A stretch of DNA of 64,000 bases from assembly GCA_964654545.1 (NCBI GenBank), contig CAZZIU010000005.1:76384-140383 (forward strand), read 5' to 3'. Each line of letters starts with the position of its first letter. The first letter of the stretch is position 1. The position numbers and the translations under genes were made by a program. Positions 17,458 through 25,629 of the stretch are shown here, one piece after another. Origin of the DNA: JABMOV01 sp964654545 (GTDB taxonomy: Bacteria > Fidelibacterota > Marinisomatia > Marinisomatales > JABMOV01). The notes under the pieces are model-generated. The model was given only the letters and a program-made list of their open reading frames with translations, was not told where the DNA came from and ran no database searches.

Positions 17458-17726
17458 GGTCGTGCACCAATGATTGATATCCCCGGTAAGTCATTTTACG
17501 ATTTAGTTAACTCCACTCCAGAATTCCACCGGCACATGAAATTTCAACTTACCGCTGCTTCCTTCCGGACCTGACGGGGTTCAGTGTCAATCCATTGCGA
17601 TGAATTGAAGCTTCAACGTCACTTGAATCTAAAAACAACTTCAGCAAATACCTTTCATTAGAGATCGACCCTGCTATAGCGGGTTGCAGGCTACAGGGCA
17701 CCGCTACCTCCCCGTCCAGCACGACC
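17458..17726 (-). ncRNA. ffs: Signal recognition particle RNA, large type with Alu domain
   Basis: RNA scaffold of the signal recognition particle. The conserved S-domain hairpin core GTCAGGTCCGGAAGGAAGC is read on the minus strand near 17575-17557. The 5' part carries GGGGAGGTAGCGGTGCCCTG and a following pair of loops, the Alu-domain block of the Bacillus subtilis 6S-type SRP RNA. The ends were set by a perfect 8-bp closing helix, GGTCGTGC at 17726-17719 with GCACGACC at 17465-17458, giving 269 bases, close to the 271 of B. subtilis. It lies eight bases after tRNA-Ala and just before dnaX. Confidence 0.92.
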
Positions 17727-17734
17727 AATTATTG

Positions 17735-17807
17735 TGGAGCCGAGGAGGTTCGAACTCCCGACCTTCGCATTGCGAACGCGACACTCTCCCAGCTGAGCTA
17801 CGGCCCC
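17735..17807 (-). tRNA. tRNA-Ala (anticodon CGC)
   Basis: A full 73-base cloverleaf on the minus strand. The acceptor arm GGGGCCG pairs with CGGCTCC (with G-T), the D arm is GCTC/GAGT, and the anticodon stem TCGCG/TGCGA holds the loop TTCGCAA. The T arm GGGAG/CTCCT has the TTCGAAC loop. The anticodon CGC reads the alanine codon GCG. The terminal CCA is not encoded. The 8-base spacing to the SRP RNA suggests a shared precursor cut by RNase P and 3' nucleases. Confidence 0.95.
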
Positions 17808-17982
17808 AAATCATTGAAAAAGAATTTCGGTTTTATCGATTTTTATTCCGGATGTTGCTCACTAGCAATTCTAAATCCCGAAAATCAATTAATTCGATCG
17901 GGTCAAGAAGATAATTAATGACTCGATAATAGCTAGGAATTTTAGCTGATTTTCTTTGTAATGAACAAGCAAGAAGGCACAA

Positions 17983-18363
17983 TCAATAAAGTACCACTAC
18001 CTTAATTTCTTCCAGTTCAAACCAATCCCAAAAATTGGTGCTGTCCAGTTTTAAAACTCCATTTTTAAAGCTGAAGCGGACACGCTTGCGATACAGGGAT
18101 TCGGTAAACCATTCGGAATTTTCACGTTTGTAATAAATTGCCACGTAAGGGGGGTTATCTTCTTCAAGATCGGGAATAATTAACGTACAGATTGCATCGT
18201 TAAACTGACCTTCTTCGGTTATAAACTCAATTTTTGTAAAATGGTAAACTCGTTTTCTAAGGTCTGTGTGTTCTTTGAATCTATTCTCAGATTGAGAATA
18301 CGCAATGGATAGCAAAAGTATTACAGGCAAAAGGGCGTTGGAAGCCCAGTGTGTCTTTATGAT
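17983..18363 (-). CDS. Small exported protein of unknown function
   Basis: No recognised family. The likely protein begins with a signal peptide (one Lys, then a Leu/Ile-rich core ending Ala-Tyr-Ser-Gln) and a mature part of about 100 residues rich in Glu, Phe and Tyr with alternating beta-like pattern. The start is uncertain. The in-frame ATG at 18462 would place 33 odd residues from inside the upstream gene before the signal peptide. The listed start uses the ATC at 18363 (or ATA at 18360) overlapping the upstream TAA; a TTG at 18330 shortens the signal peptide. The upstream cytoplasmic gene overlaps it, so they are probably co-transcribed. Confidence 0.55.
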   Translation of the reverse strand: MIKTHWASNALLPVILLLSIAYSQSENRFKEHTDLRKRVYHFTKIEFITEEGQFNDAICTLIIPDLEEDNPPYVAIYYKRENSEWFTESLYRKRVRFSFKNGVLKLDSTNFWDWFELEEIKVVVLY

Positions 18364-18779
18364 TTTTTCCGGAATAGTCCCTTTTTCTTCGGTTTTTCGC
18401 CGTCTTCCGGTCCATTTTGACTGCTTGTAGCCTTTGTTTTTTCCTCCAAACGCCGCTCCCATTCACTCATCTCCGCCGGATCTTCATCTGATTCTTCTGT
18501 TGAATCACTGTTTTCAACTTGTTCTTCCACATCAGGTCCTTTTTCCCAAAGACGTTTGAGTTCTTCATGTCTTTTCTTTGATCGTTCTTTCAGGTCCGTT
18601 ATGAGGGTGTTGACTTCATCGTTAAAATCGGCTACTGTTTTCTCCAATCGACGAATCAATTCTTCCTGTAATGGCTGTCCATAACCGTCACCAATTTGTT
18701 CCAGCAAATTTCCGAATTTCTCTACCAGATACTGTTTCTGTTTATCCTGTTGTTCTTCCGTTTGAGTGTTCTCAGCCAT
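18357..18779 (-). CDS. Highly charged coiled-coil protein of unknown function
   Basis: 140 residues with no signal peptide and no recognised domain. Residues 10-85 form an amphipathic, Glu/Lys/Gln-rich helix pattern consistent with a coiled coil. Residues 86-110 are acidic and Ser/Glu-rich. The tail is basic and ends with a Phe-Arg-Lys-Lys-Ser motif. The composition suggests a soluble, partly disordered protein. The start ATG is preceded by a GGAGG-like site (gacctcctg on the plus strand gives CAGGAGGTC), supporting this start. Confidence 0.7.
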   Translation of the reverse strand: MAENTQTEEQQDKQKQYLVEKFGNLLEQIGDGYGQPLQEELIRRLEKTVADFNDEVNTLITDLKERSKKRHEELKRLWEKGPDVEEQVENSDSTEESDEDPAEMSEWERRLEEKTKATSSQNGPEDGEKPKKKGLFRKKS

Positions 18780-18859
18780 GCGACCTCCTGATTAACATAA
18801 GAGAATTTAATGAATAGCAACCGACAAATGAATAATTCATCCTGATTTGGTTTGTGATA

Positions 18860-19687
18860 TCAATCCAGCACTTTGAATTTTTTTAGAAGCGTCAATTCGA
18901 TCGTTTTTTGATCTTCCGGTGTCAAAGCAAATTCTCGGTTTGGTGTTAATAGTATCTCCGATGCTTCCTGCAATTCATTGCTGAATATAATCCCAAGCAT
19001 TAAACCCATAACACGATTATACCAAATCTTATCAATGACAGGATCACGATGGTTGTTCCATACTTCCATTGCTCCTACGCCTAGAGACGCACTGAATAGA
19101 AGAAAATACTTCTTCCAGGATGATCGGTCAATTATTGATGTTTTATATGCAATGTTATTCATCTGCCATAAAGGAATTCGAAGTACTTCCAACGGAGTTT
19201 GAACATGCAGGTATTTTTCATCAAATTTTATGAATGTTCCTTTAATCTTTTTCCCGTCTCGATGCTTTATAATTACATACTGGTTTCCCGGAATGTTGTT
19301 CATGACATCAACCGTATTCAAATATGTAAAATCAGATTTTATTTTTGATCTTTCGCTTTCAGTAAGCTCTGGGAATCCCTTAACACTATTCTGTAAATCG
19401 AAAAACTGTCGAAAGGTAAACCGACGTTTGGTCGTGCGCTGATTTGAGTATTTTACAAAAACAATCTTGGCAATGTAACTTCTATCAGGTTGCTCATAAA
19501 ACTGAGCATTCTTGAATCCGCTAATATCAGGGAATATATTATAATATACATTTTCTGCCGCATCTAATTCAGTCCCAATTTCGGGAGATAAGTGGACTAT
19601 TTCACCATCTTGTGCCAACAAATCTGCCTGGCAAAAAGCCAGGCAGATTATGATCACACTAAGTTTCCAATAAGGAAAATACTTCAT
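18860..19687 (-). CDS. Exported protein of unknown function
   Basis: 275 residues with a cleavable signal peptide (cut after Leu-Leu-Ala, near residue 25). The mature N-terminal half is polar. The middle contains a short beta-rich stretch, His-Arg-Asp-Gly-Lys-Lys-Ile-Lys-Gly-Thr-Phe-Ile, resembling the strands of small beta-barrels. A weakly hydrophobic segment near 193-235 may be one or two membrane passes. I do not recognise the family. The gene overlaps the 3' end of the selenoprotein gene by 29 bases and carries a strong hairpin in its signal-peptide codons. Confidence 0.7.
   Translation of the reverse strand: MKYFPYWKLSVIIICLAFCQADLLAQDGEIVHLSPEIGTELDAAENVYYNIFPDISGFKNAQFYEQPDRSYIAKIVFVKYSNQRTTKRRFTFRQFFDLQNSVKGFPELTESERSKIKSDFTYLNTVDVMNNIPGNQYVIIKHRDGKKIKGTFIKFDEKYLHVQTPLEVLRIPLWQMNNIAYKTSIIDRSSWKKYFLLFSASLGVGAMEVWNNHRDPVIDKIWYNRVMGLMLGIIFSNELQEASEILLTPNREFALTPEDQKTIELTLLKKFKVLD
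19621..19649 (-). other. Perfect 12-bp inverted repeat with 5-base loop
   Basis: The 12-base arm AATCTGCCTGGC and its exact complement are separated by five bases (A on the plus strand, T on the minus). It sits ten bases after the selenoprotein stop codon and inside codons 13-23 of the next gene. No T-run follows on the coding strand, so it is not a standard terminator. It may slow decay of the upstream message or limit translation of the downstream gene. Confidence 0.6.
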
Positions 19688-19886
19688 CCTCTTCCGGAAA
19701 TCTTCCTTCCTTCTTTTTCGAGAAGACTAATGCATCATCCTTGGAAATTTCAAAAACACCACCACCGGATGGAATCAGTTTGAGAGATGAAACCGATGTG
19801 CCATATTTCTGTAAGATTTCGGTAGCCAAACTGGCTGCCCTAGGTAAATAGTTTCAGACGTTGCAGTATTCAATCGTAATGTGCAT
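19659..19886 (-). CDS. Selenoprotein of the SelW/Rdx family (in-frame UGA = selenocysteine)
   Basis: A 75-residue thioredoxin-fold protein seen only if the TGA at 19856-19854 is read through. Start is the ATG at 19886 with AGGAG six bases before it; stop is TAG at 19661-19659. Residues 7-16 read Tyr-Cys-Asn-Val-Sec-Asn-Tyr-Leu-Pro-Arg, so UGA replaces the second Cys of the Rdx Cys-x-x-Cys redox motif. Downstream motifs of the family are kept: Gly-Gly-Gly-Val-Phe-Glu-Ile (41-47) and Gly-Arg-Phe-Pro (61-64). A hairpin with G in its loop follows the UGA. It lies nine bases after the FecR gene. A thiol/selenol redox role is inferred from the family. Confidence 0.88.
19821..19839 (-). promoter_or_regulatory. 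Candidate bacterial SECIS element
   Basis: Read on the minus strand, GGCAGCC and GGCTACC pair over seven positions with a single C-A mismatch, leaving the loop AGTTT. The loop G lies 22 bases after the UGA at 19856-19854. Bacterial SECIS elements that bind SelB are hairpins just downstream of the UGA with a G among the first loop bases, so both position and shape fit. No fold energy was computed. Confidence 0.65.
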
Positions 19887-19895
19887 AAGATTCTC

Positions 19896-22205
19896 CTAGA
19901 ACGAAAATGCTGTTTCAATTGTAGTCAATTTTTGTGGTATTAACTCCTCCCCTTCATACGCATAGAACTGGCGAAAATCCCAAATAAGACTTACACCGTT
20001 GCTAATCTCATATCCCAATTTATATCCCAGGATTGTATTGATCGAAGGATTTCCAAAATCAAATGGATCGGGATCATTGTTTCGCTGGTAATACGCCGAA
20101 GCAACGCTCAGTTTCGGAATAAAATCAGTGTTTATGTTCACCATTGCTAAGAAACTATTGAATTCCACCGAATCGGCCTTCATGGTTGCATACGATGCGG
20201 AAAAACTGACAATATTCAGGATATCTGCTGATGCGGATCCAAATATTCCAGATGAATTGGTTGATGAAGCTTCATCAGAAAACAGCAACATATCCTTCGT
20301 AATAACATATGGCTCGTCAAAAATGTAGAAGGGTTGTACTCGTGACAAATCGTAACTTTGATCAAAGAAATTCTGAACATAGTAACTTTGCTTAATTCGG
20401 TATTCAACGCCTAAATGTAAGAATTTCATAATCGAAGCTCTGATACCAGGAATTGTGATACCAGTACCAGATCGTTCGGGACGGCCAAAGTAAGATTGTC
20501 CTGGGTCCACCTTTGGAAAGATTAGATGATTGAATTCTGTAAATACATCCAATGCCAGGAATTTATTGCTAAATACGGGATAACCTAAATCAGCACCAAA
20601 TCCCAAAGCTGTAGATTTATTGTCTTTCGTACTAAAAGGATCAGCCAACAATGAGACATTTGTGCCAGTATCCGGAACTGTATAATAATAGGCACTGAAA
20701 TCGCCACCAGTTGAGTTTTCCAGATCTTTCCAAAATGATATTACAGCGCCATTCAAATCCCCATCTTCATCCGCAATATCTGGCAACCCATCTCCATCAC
20801 GATCAGTTTCGGTTGGATCATTGTCAGCTAGACCATCACCATCCGAATCCAACCAGTATTTGTCATTATCAATAAAATGATCAAAGGCGTCAGGATAGGA
20901 ATCACCATCACGGTCTTTCAATCCGGAGAATTGATTTATATCTGCCACAACATTTACACCAAATGTTAGTGGGAATCTCTTAGATACTTTGTAGGTGGTT
21001 CGTAATCCCATCAGTGTTCCGCCACGTACCAGGTCTTTCACATTGGAAAATAGTACTTCCGTACCAATTTTGCCCATATTTACACCGAGATTTAATCCCA
21101 CGCGACGAACTTCAGGGAATTCCATCATATTGGAATACCCATTAAGCAAACCACCGTATCCCAGGGTAACACCTGGCAATGACCCCAACTTGAACCAAAA
21201 CGGGTCTTGTTTCTCAGCCCAGCGGATATAAAGGAATTTGTCCATAAAATCGCTGACTTCATCCCATTCATCTTTGTGGATATTACCCTGATCATCAATA
21301 TACAATACGATATCAAGTCCTAAGCCAAGCTTGCCAAATTTAAATTCAGGTCTGAATGCGAACTGGTTGTAAATAATACCGTCAATCGTAACACTTCCAA
21401 TACCAAGTCCCATTCCCATACTACGACCGGCTGATTCAGGTCCAGCTTCCTCAGGTGCTCCTTCATCAGGTATTACCTCTTCAGGTGTGCCAGTTTCCGG
21501 AACAGTCGTATCAGGGGTTGGTTGATCCGGGGTTGTTTCCTCAGTCGTTTGATCTCCCGTATCCTGGGTTTCCTCATCTCCAGTTTGTTGATCGCCTGTA
21601 TCTCCCGGTTGAGTATCAGGATCAGGGTCTACTGGGATGGAACCGGGTGTGGTGGGTGTATTCATTAAATTTCCCAATGCATTTGAAATTGCCGTCTGTC
21701 CAGCTGAGACTTGAACAATTTGTCCACTAACTGTATTCAATACTTCAAATAATCCTTCGGTGCCCATAAACTGATCAACGCCGCTTAAATCAACCAATGC
21801 CCAGAACTCGGTTCCTTTTACAGATGCCACCGACGTAGGGGTTTGTACTCTAAAGGCTTTGTTTCTGCCTTCTTTGGAAATTTGGTTATAAACCGTACCA
21901 TACTTCATGTCCACCGTTCTTGTATTTTCTGTGTCCACGAATTGAAAATCAGAGTTTTCTCTCACCTTCAAAACCGATTTATCATCAAGGTATATGAGCA
22001 CCGCAAATGCTTCAGCCCCGACTTTGAGTTCATCCCCGTTATTTACTGCCAAACCGGGGGTCACAGAGGTAGAAAATTCGGTCTGACCGGAAGCCTTTAA
22101 GGTTACATCGCCCATGGACTTAATAACCCTGGCTACAGATTCAGCCTGTACCAGAGAAAAGGTTAAGAGGGAAAAAAGTGTGAATAGCAAAATCTTCTTA
22201 AACAT
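19896..22205 (-). CDS. FecR-domain protein with Asp-rich calcium repeats and predicted outer-membrane barrel
   Basis: 769 residues, secreted (signal peptide 1-21 ending Val-Gln-Ala). Residues 22-170 are a FecR-type domain, with Gly-Asp-Val-Thr-Leu-Lys, Asn-Gly-Asp-Glu-Leu-Lys-Val and Ser-Val-Lys-Gly-Thr-Glu-Phe. Residues about 180-265 are a disordered Asp/Glu/Thr/Pro/Gln linker. Residues about 430-485 hold thrombospondin-type-3-like calcium motifs (Asp-Arg-Asp-Gly-Asp, Asp-Ser-Asp-Gly-Asp-Gly). Alternating hydrophobic strands before and after, ending in Phe-Ser-Phe, suggest a beta-barrel. There is no TonB-dependent receptor or sigma factor nearby, so classic FecR signalling is unlikely. AAGGAGT precedes the ATG. 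Function is unknown. Confidence 0.8.
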   Translation of the reverse strand: MFKKILLFTLFSLLTFSLVQAESVARVIKSMGDVTLKASGQTEFSTSVTPGLAVNNGDELKVGAEAFAVLIYLDDKSVLKVRENSDFQFVDTENTRTVDMKYGTVYNQISKEGRNKAFRVQTPTSVASVKGTEFWALVDLSGVDQFMGTEGLFEVLNTVSGQIVQVSAGQTAISNALGNLMNTPTTPGSIPVDPDPDTQPGDTGDQQTGDEETQDTGDQTTEETTPDQPTPDTTVPETGTPEEVIPDEGAPEEAGPESAGRSMGMGLGIGSVTIDGIIYNQFAFRPEFKFGKLGLGLDIVLYIDDQGNIHKDEWDEVSDFMDKFLYIRWAEKQDPFWFKLGSLPGVTLGYGGLLNGYSNMMEFPEVRRVGLNLGVNMGKIGTEVLFSNVKDLVRGGTLMGLRTTYKVSKRFPLTFGVNVVADINQFSGLKDRDGDSYPDAFDHFIDNDKYWLDSDGDGLADNDPTETDRDGDGLPDIADEDGDLNGAVISFWKDLENSTGGDFSAYYYTVPDTGTNVSLLADPFSTKDNKSTALGFGADLGYPVFSNKFLALDVFTEFNHLIFPKVDPGQSYFGRPERSGTGITIPGIRASIMKFLHLGVEYRIKQSYYVQNFFDQSYDLSRVQPFYIFDEPYVITKDMLLFSDEASSTNSSGIFGSASADILNIVSFSASYATMKADSVEFNSFLAMVNINTDFIPKLSVASAYYQRNNDPDPFDFGNPSINTILGYKLGYEISNGVSLIWDFRQFYAYEGEELIPQKLTTIETAFSF

Positions 22206-22308
22206 GGTTACTCCTTATTGAAATCTTTTTTTGTCATAACGGGTGAATTTACTGAACTATGTCGTATCAAGCACTGTTGCAGTTCACGTGCAGTTTAATA
22301 AAGCAATA

Positions 22309-25104
22309 TTAAGCTGTCAAATATTTGTGCACAAGGAGAACAATTGAATGGTAATCTGTCTCACTATCTCTGCCCATTCCAACCTCGCACATCCGACTGG
22401 AAGAATATCCAATAGCCCCATTCACAGCAGGTATTATACGATTTTCCATACCTGCTGCAGATGCAGTTAACTCCGGGATTAATAAACCACGATCTCCTGC
22501 AAATCCGCAACATTCAAACTGATCAGGTAAGATTACTTGGGTGGCACATTGCTTTGCCAGATTTACCATATGCTCCACATCATTCATTTTCCTGGTTGAA
22601 CAGGTTGCATGAAGAACAACTGTTTCATGGATGGGACTCTTTTCTGTCCCATGTATCAATTCAGACAAAAAAGGAATTATATCTACAAAGTTGAGGGCCT
22701 GCCACTTTCTCTGAATTTTCTCAGATACATCCGTGCTGCCTTGTAAAAACTGGAATGAACAGGGAGATGTATCCACCACTATTGGAATTTTTCCACTTTC
22801 CGTTTCCGTAAACAAGTACTCGATTGTTTTTTCTAAAATAGATCGGCTGGCACTGCCATAACCCTTTGACTGGAATGGTGTACCACAGCACAGCGAATCG
22901 ATGTCTTGGGGGATTTTCAATTGGGTATGTGTCAAGGTTGCAATTTCTAGTACCAATTCTGCCGTGGATGATCCATTTTCCATTGCAAAAACACGACTGA
23001 TGCATGATGGAAAATAAATATACTTGCTTTCTGAGGATGATGGCTGGACTGTAAATGTTGCTGGAATGGATTTGGGGATATCTTTGCTCCATTGAGGGAA
23101 GGAAACTGGTAATATTGTTCTCAATATTTTTGTCATTGCAGAAAGGGTTGAATGGCTAACAATTTTTCCTGCAAAATGGGAAAATGAAACGGCATTGCGG
23201 ATAGTTGATTGGGTGAAAGAAAAATGTTTGGAAGCCCAATTTGCCAGGATGTGTCCGACCCTTGAATGGCGTTCTTCACGGAGGTACTTAATATAATGTC
23301 CCGTATCAATATTGACAGGACAAGCCGTCTCACAAAGACCATCAACGGCACAGGTGTCACTGACCTTATAATACCAGTTACTCTTTTTAATCTCATCTAA
23401 TTTGCCGTCATTGGTGATTTGACTCAATTTCATTTCTCGCAGGAGGGCAATTCGCTGTCGTGGTGTAAACGTTAATTCGCGGCTGGGGCACACCGGTTCA
23501 CAAAATCCACATTCGATGCACAAATCTATCGTGTCATGGACATGCGGCATCGGTTTTAGCGATGTAACATGCAATGCATCCTTCTTGGTTAAAATCACGT
23601 CTGGATTTAAGATCAGTTTTGGATCACTAAGTTTTTTTATTTCCCACATGAATTCTGCCAGAATTCCACCCCATTCAGTTGCTACAAATGGCGCCATGTT
23701 TCGTCCGGTTCCATGTTCTGCCTTCAATGCACCTTCATACCCATTAATCGTCATGGCCACCAGATCAGCCATAAATCCTTCATAGCTGGCGATTCCCTCT
23801 TCCGTTTCCAGGTCAATGGATGCTACAAAGTGCAAATTGCCATCCTTTGCGTGTCCGAAAACTACTGCATCATTGTATTGCCATTTTTTAAACAATGATT
23901 GTAACTCTGTGACAGCATTGGGCAGCTGGTCTACTTTAAAACAAATATCTTCCGTGATAACACTGGTTCCCTTTTTCCTGAGTGAACCGACAGTGGGATA
24001 CAATGCTTTTCGAATTTGCCATAGTTTTTGACGTTGCAATTCATCGGTCTGAAAACCATTCAGTAAATCCGTTTCTGTACCTAAAAGTATTTCTGTTTTC
24101 CGAATCGCCTCCTTGAGCTCTGACTGATGTGTTCGCTGAAATTCAACCAGTAATGCCGCACAACCGGGTTTTAAGGCTTCAACGTCATACGGTGGATTAG
24201 ATAGGTATTTTGCCGTCGTTAATGAAGCATAATCCATGAGTTCAATGGCATCTGCGCCAATCTCCGTCAATCCAGATAACATTCTGCAGGCATGTGCAAT
24301 TGAATCAAAAATCAGTAAACCGCATGCCTTTTTGCCTGGATCAGGAATGGTTTTATATGTAACCCTGGATACAAACCCAAGGGTACCTTCCGCTCCCACG
24401 AGTAAATGGGAAAACATATCCAACGGATGATCAAAATCGATGAAAGAATTGAGCCCGTATCCAAGTGTGTTTTTACGTTGATATTTATCTCTAATCTTTT
24501 GCGCTAAATCTGTGGAATCCTGAATCTGCTGCCTGATTGCTTTTAATCCATCACATAGTGCTTTCTCATCACTCTCAAAACGAACATAATCCGATGGCGA
24601 ACTGGTGTCATAGGTTTGGCCATTTGCCAGGATAAAACGGACCGTTTTCACCGTATGGTAACTGTTCTGCATTACACCGCAGCACATTCCCGATGCATTG
24701 TTGGAGAAAATCCCTCCTATTCTTGCCGCTTTAATTGACGCCGGATCCGGACCAAGACGTCGTTGGTATTTTCGTAAAACCGTATTAACAAACTCTCCGG
24801 TCAATCCCGGTTCAAGTGAAATGGAGCTCCCATTGTCGTGAATCTCATAATCCTGCCAATCACGCACAACCTCCACGATAACTCCGTCTGTTACTGCTTG
24901 TCCAGATAAGGATGTTCCCCCAGTGCGAAATGTGAGTGGTATTCCAGTGGAATTTGCATAGTGAAGCAGCTGGATTACTTCTGATTCGTTCTTCGGACGT
25001 GCAACCGCATTTGGGACAAGACGATACAGACTGGCATCATGGGCATAGACCAATCGGTCAATCAAGTCTGTTGAAAATCGCTCCTTTGGGAGAGGACTAT
25101 TCAT
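22309..25104 (-). CDS. FAD-binding and Fe-S D-2-hydroxyacid dehydrogenase (GlcD-GlcF-type fusion)
   Basis: 931 residues. About 30-200 is a PCMH-type FAD domain (Thr-Gly-Gly-Thr-Ser-Leu-Ser-Gly-Gln). The FAD-oxidase C-terminal domain follows to about 480, with the stretch Phe-Gly-His-Ala-Lys-Asp-Gly-Asn-Leu-His. Two 4Fe-4S motifs lie at about 525-605 (Cys-Ile-Glu-Cys-Gly-Phe-Cys, Cys-Ala-Val-Asp-Gly-Leu-Cys). Two CCG-type cysteine domains follow (Leu-Cys-Cys-Gly-Thr-Pro and Glu-Cys-Cys-Gly-Phe-Ala-Gly). This architecture oxidises D-lactate, glycolate or D-2-hydroxyglutarate and passes electrons to the quinone pool. The substrate is not decided by what is seen. It overlaps the thioesterase gene by four bases. 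Confidence 0.9.
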   Translation of the reverse strand: MNSPLPKERFSTDLIDRLVYAHDASLYRLVPNAVARPKNESEVIQLLHYANSTGIPLTFRTGGTSLSGQAVTDGVIVEVVRDWQDYEIHDNGSSISLEPGLTGEFVNTVLRKYQRRLGPDPASIKAARIGGIFSNNASGMCCGVMQNSYHTVKTVRFILANGQTYDTSSPSDYVRFESDEKALCDGLKAIRQQIQDSTDLAQKIRDKYQRKNTLGYGLNSFIDFDHPLDMFSHLLVGAEGTLGFVSRVTYKTIPDPGKKACGLLIFDSIAHACRMLSGLTEIGADAIELMDYASLTTAKYLSNPPYDVEALKPGCAALLVEFQRTHQSELKEAIRKTEILLGTETDLLNGFQTDELQRQKLWQIRKALYPTVGSLRKKGTSVITEDICFKVDQLPNAVTELQSLFKKWQYNDAVVFGHAKDGNLHFVASIDLETEEGIASYEGFMADLVAMTINGYEGALKAEHGTGRNMAPFVATEWGGILAEFMWEIKKLSDPKLILNPDVILTKKDALHVTSLKPMPHVHDTIDLCIECGFCEPVCPSRELTFTPRQRIALLREMKLSQITNDGKLDEIKKSNWYYKVSDTCAVDGLCETACPVNIDTGHYIKYLREERHSRVGHILANWASKHFSFTQSTIRNAVSFSHFAGKIVSHSTLSAMTKILRTILPVSFPQWSKDIPKSIPATFTVQPSSSESKYIYFPSCISRVFAMENGSSTAELVLEIATLTHTQLKIPQDIDSLCCGTPFQSKGYGSASRSILEKTIEYLFTETESGKIPIVVDTSPCSFQFLQGSTDVSEKIQRKWQALNFVDIIPFLSELIHGTEKSPIHETVVLHATCSTRKMNDVEHMVNLAKQCATQVILPDQFECCGFAGDRGLLIPELTASAAGMENRIIPAVNGAIGYSSSRMCEVGMGRDSETDYHSIVLLVHKYLTA

Positions 25105-25523
25105 CTGGTTTTTCGGAAAATTTCCGGAACCGGTATTGGTTTATTGGTTTCGTAATTAAATGCCACCATGACAAATATTCCCTGAACCATTGGTGTTGCA
25201 AGACCCTTTTCGAAGATTGCAGTTTTAATATCAAAACTGGTAGTACCCACACGGGTGATGGATTGTCCAATCTCAATTACGGTGGGATGACTGGTCTGTT
25301 GGATATAGTCAATTTGCATCCCGGCTAAGATAGTACTCACTTCTGCCTCCCATCTTGCAACATTGTAGCCCAGGTGCTCATAATATTCAAGACGAGCTGT
25401 TTCCATGTACGATAGATAAGTGGCATGATTTATGTGCCGTAACCCATCCATATCATTCCATCGTGTTTTCATGGATGTCCAAAATTCAAATTCATCACGT
25501 TGAAATATTGTTCGTTTGTTCAT
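25101..25523 (-). CDS. Acyl-CoA thioesterase, 4-hydroxybenzoyl-CoA thioesterase family
   Basis: A 140-residue hot-dog-fold protein. The conserved opening Thr-Arg-Trp-Asn-Asp-Met-Asp-Gly-Leu-Arg-His-Ile-Asn-His-Ala-Thr-Tyr contains the catalytic Asp region of the 4HBT family, followed by Glu-Thr-Ala-Arg-Leu-Glu-Tyr. Such enzymes hydrolyse acyl-CoA or acyl-ACP thioesters in the cytoplasm. It is first in a two-gene unit with the D-2-hydroxyacid dehydrogenase and divergent from the MFS gene. Confidence 0.88.
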   Translation of the reverse strand: MNKRTIFQRDEFEFWTSMKTRWNDMDGLRHINHATYLSYMETARLEYYEHLGYNVARWEAEVSTILAGMQIDYIQQTSHPTVIEIGQSITRVGTTSFDIKTAIFEKGLATPMVQGIFVMVAFNYETNKPIPVPEIFRKTR

Positions 25524-25629
25524 GACAGAATTTATGGCTTATACCCCTCACGATAACAGATAGTAAAGGGGAATTGTATTTTTCCATACATTAGCTGCAT
25601 ATTTCGTGATCACAATCCACGAGGATTTT

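Noticed and set aside
17506..17617. Short 4.5S-type SRP RNA limited to the S-domain
   Set aside because: An Alu-type block and a perfect 8-bp closing helix outside these ends show the longer 269-base RNA.
19659..19886. Reading the SelW-like gene as a pseudogene broken by a stop codon
   Set aside because: The stop is a UGA exactly at a redox Cys position, the rest of the frame is intact and family-like, and a SECIS-like hairpin follows at the right distance.
20760..20920. Short repeated units that might be a CRISPR or tandem repeat
   Set aside because: They are imperfect codons for Asp-rich calcium motifs of the FecR protein with no spacer pattern.
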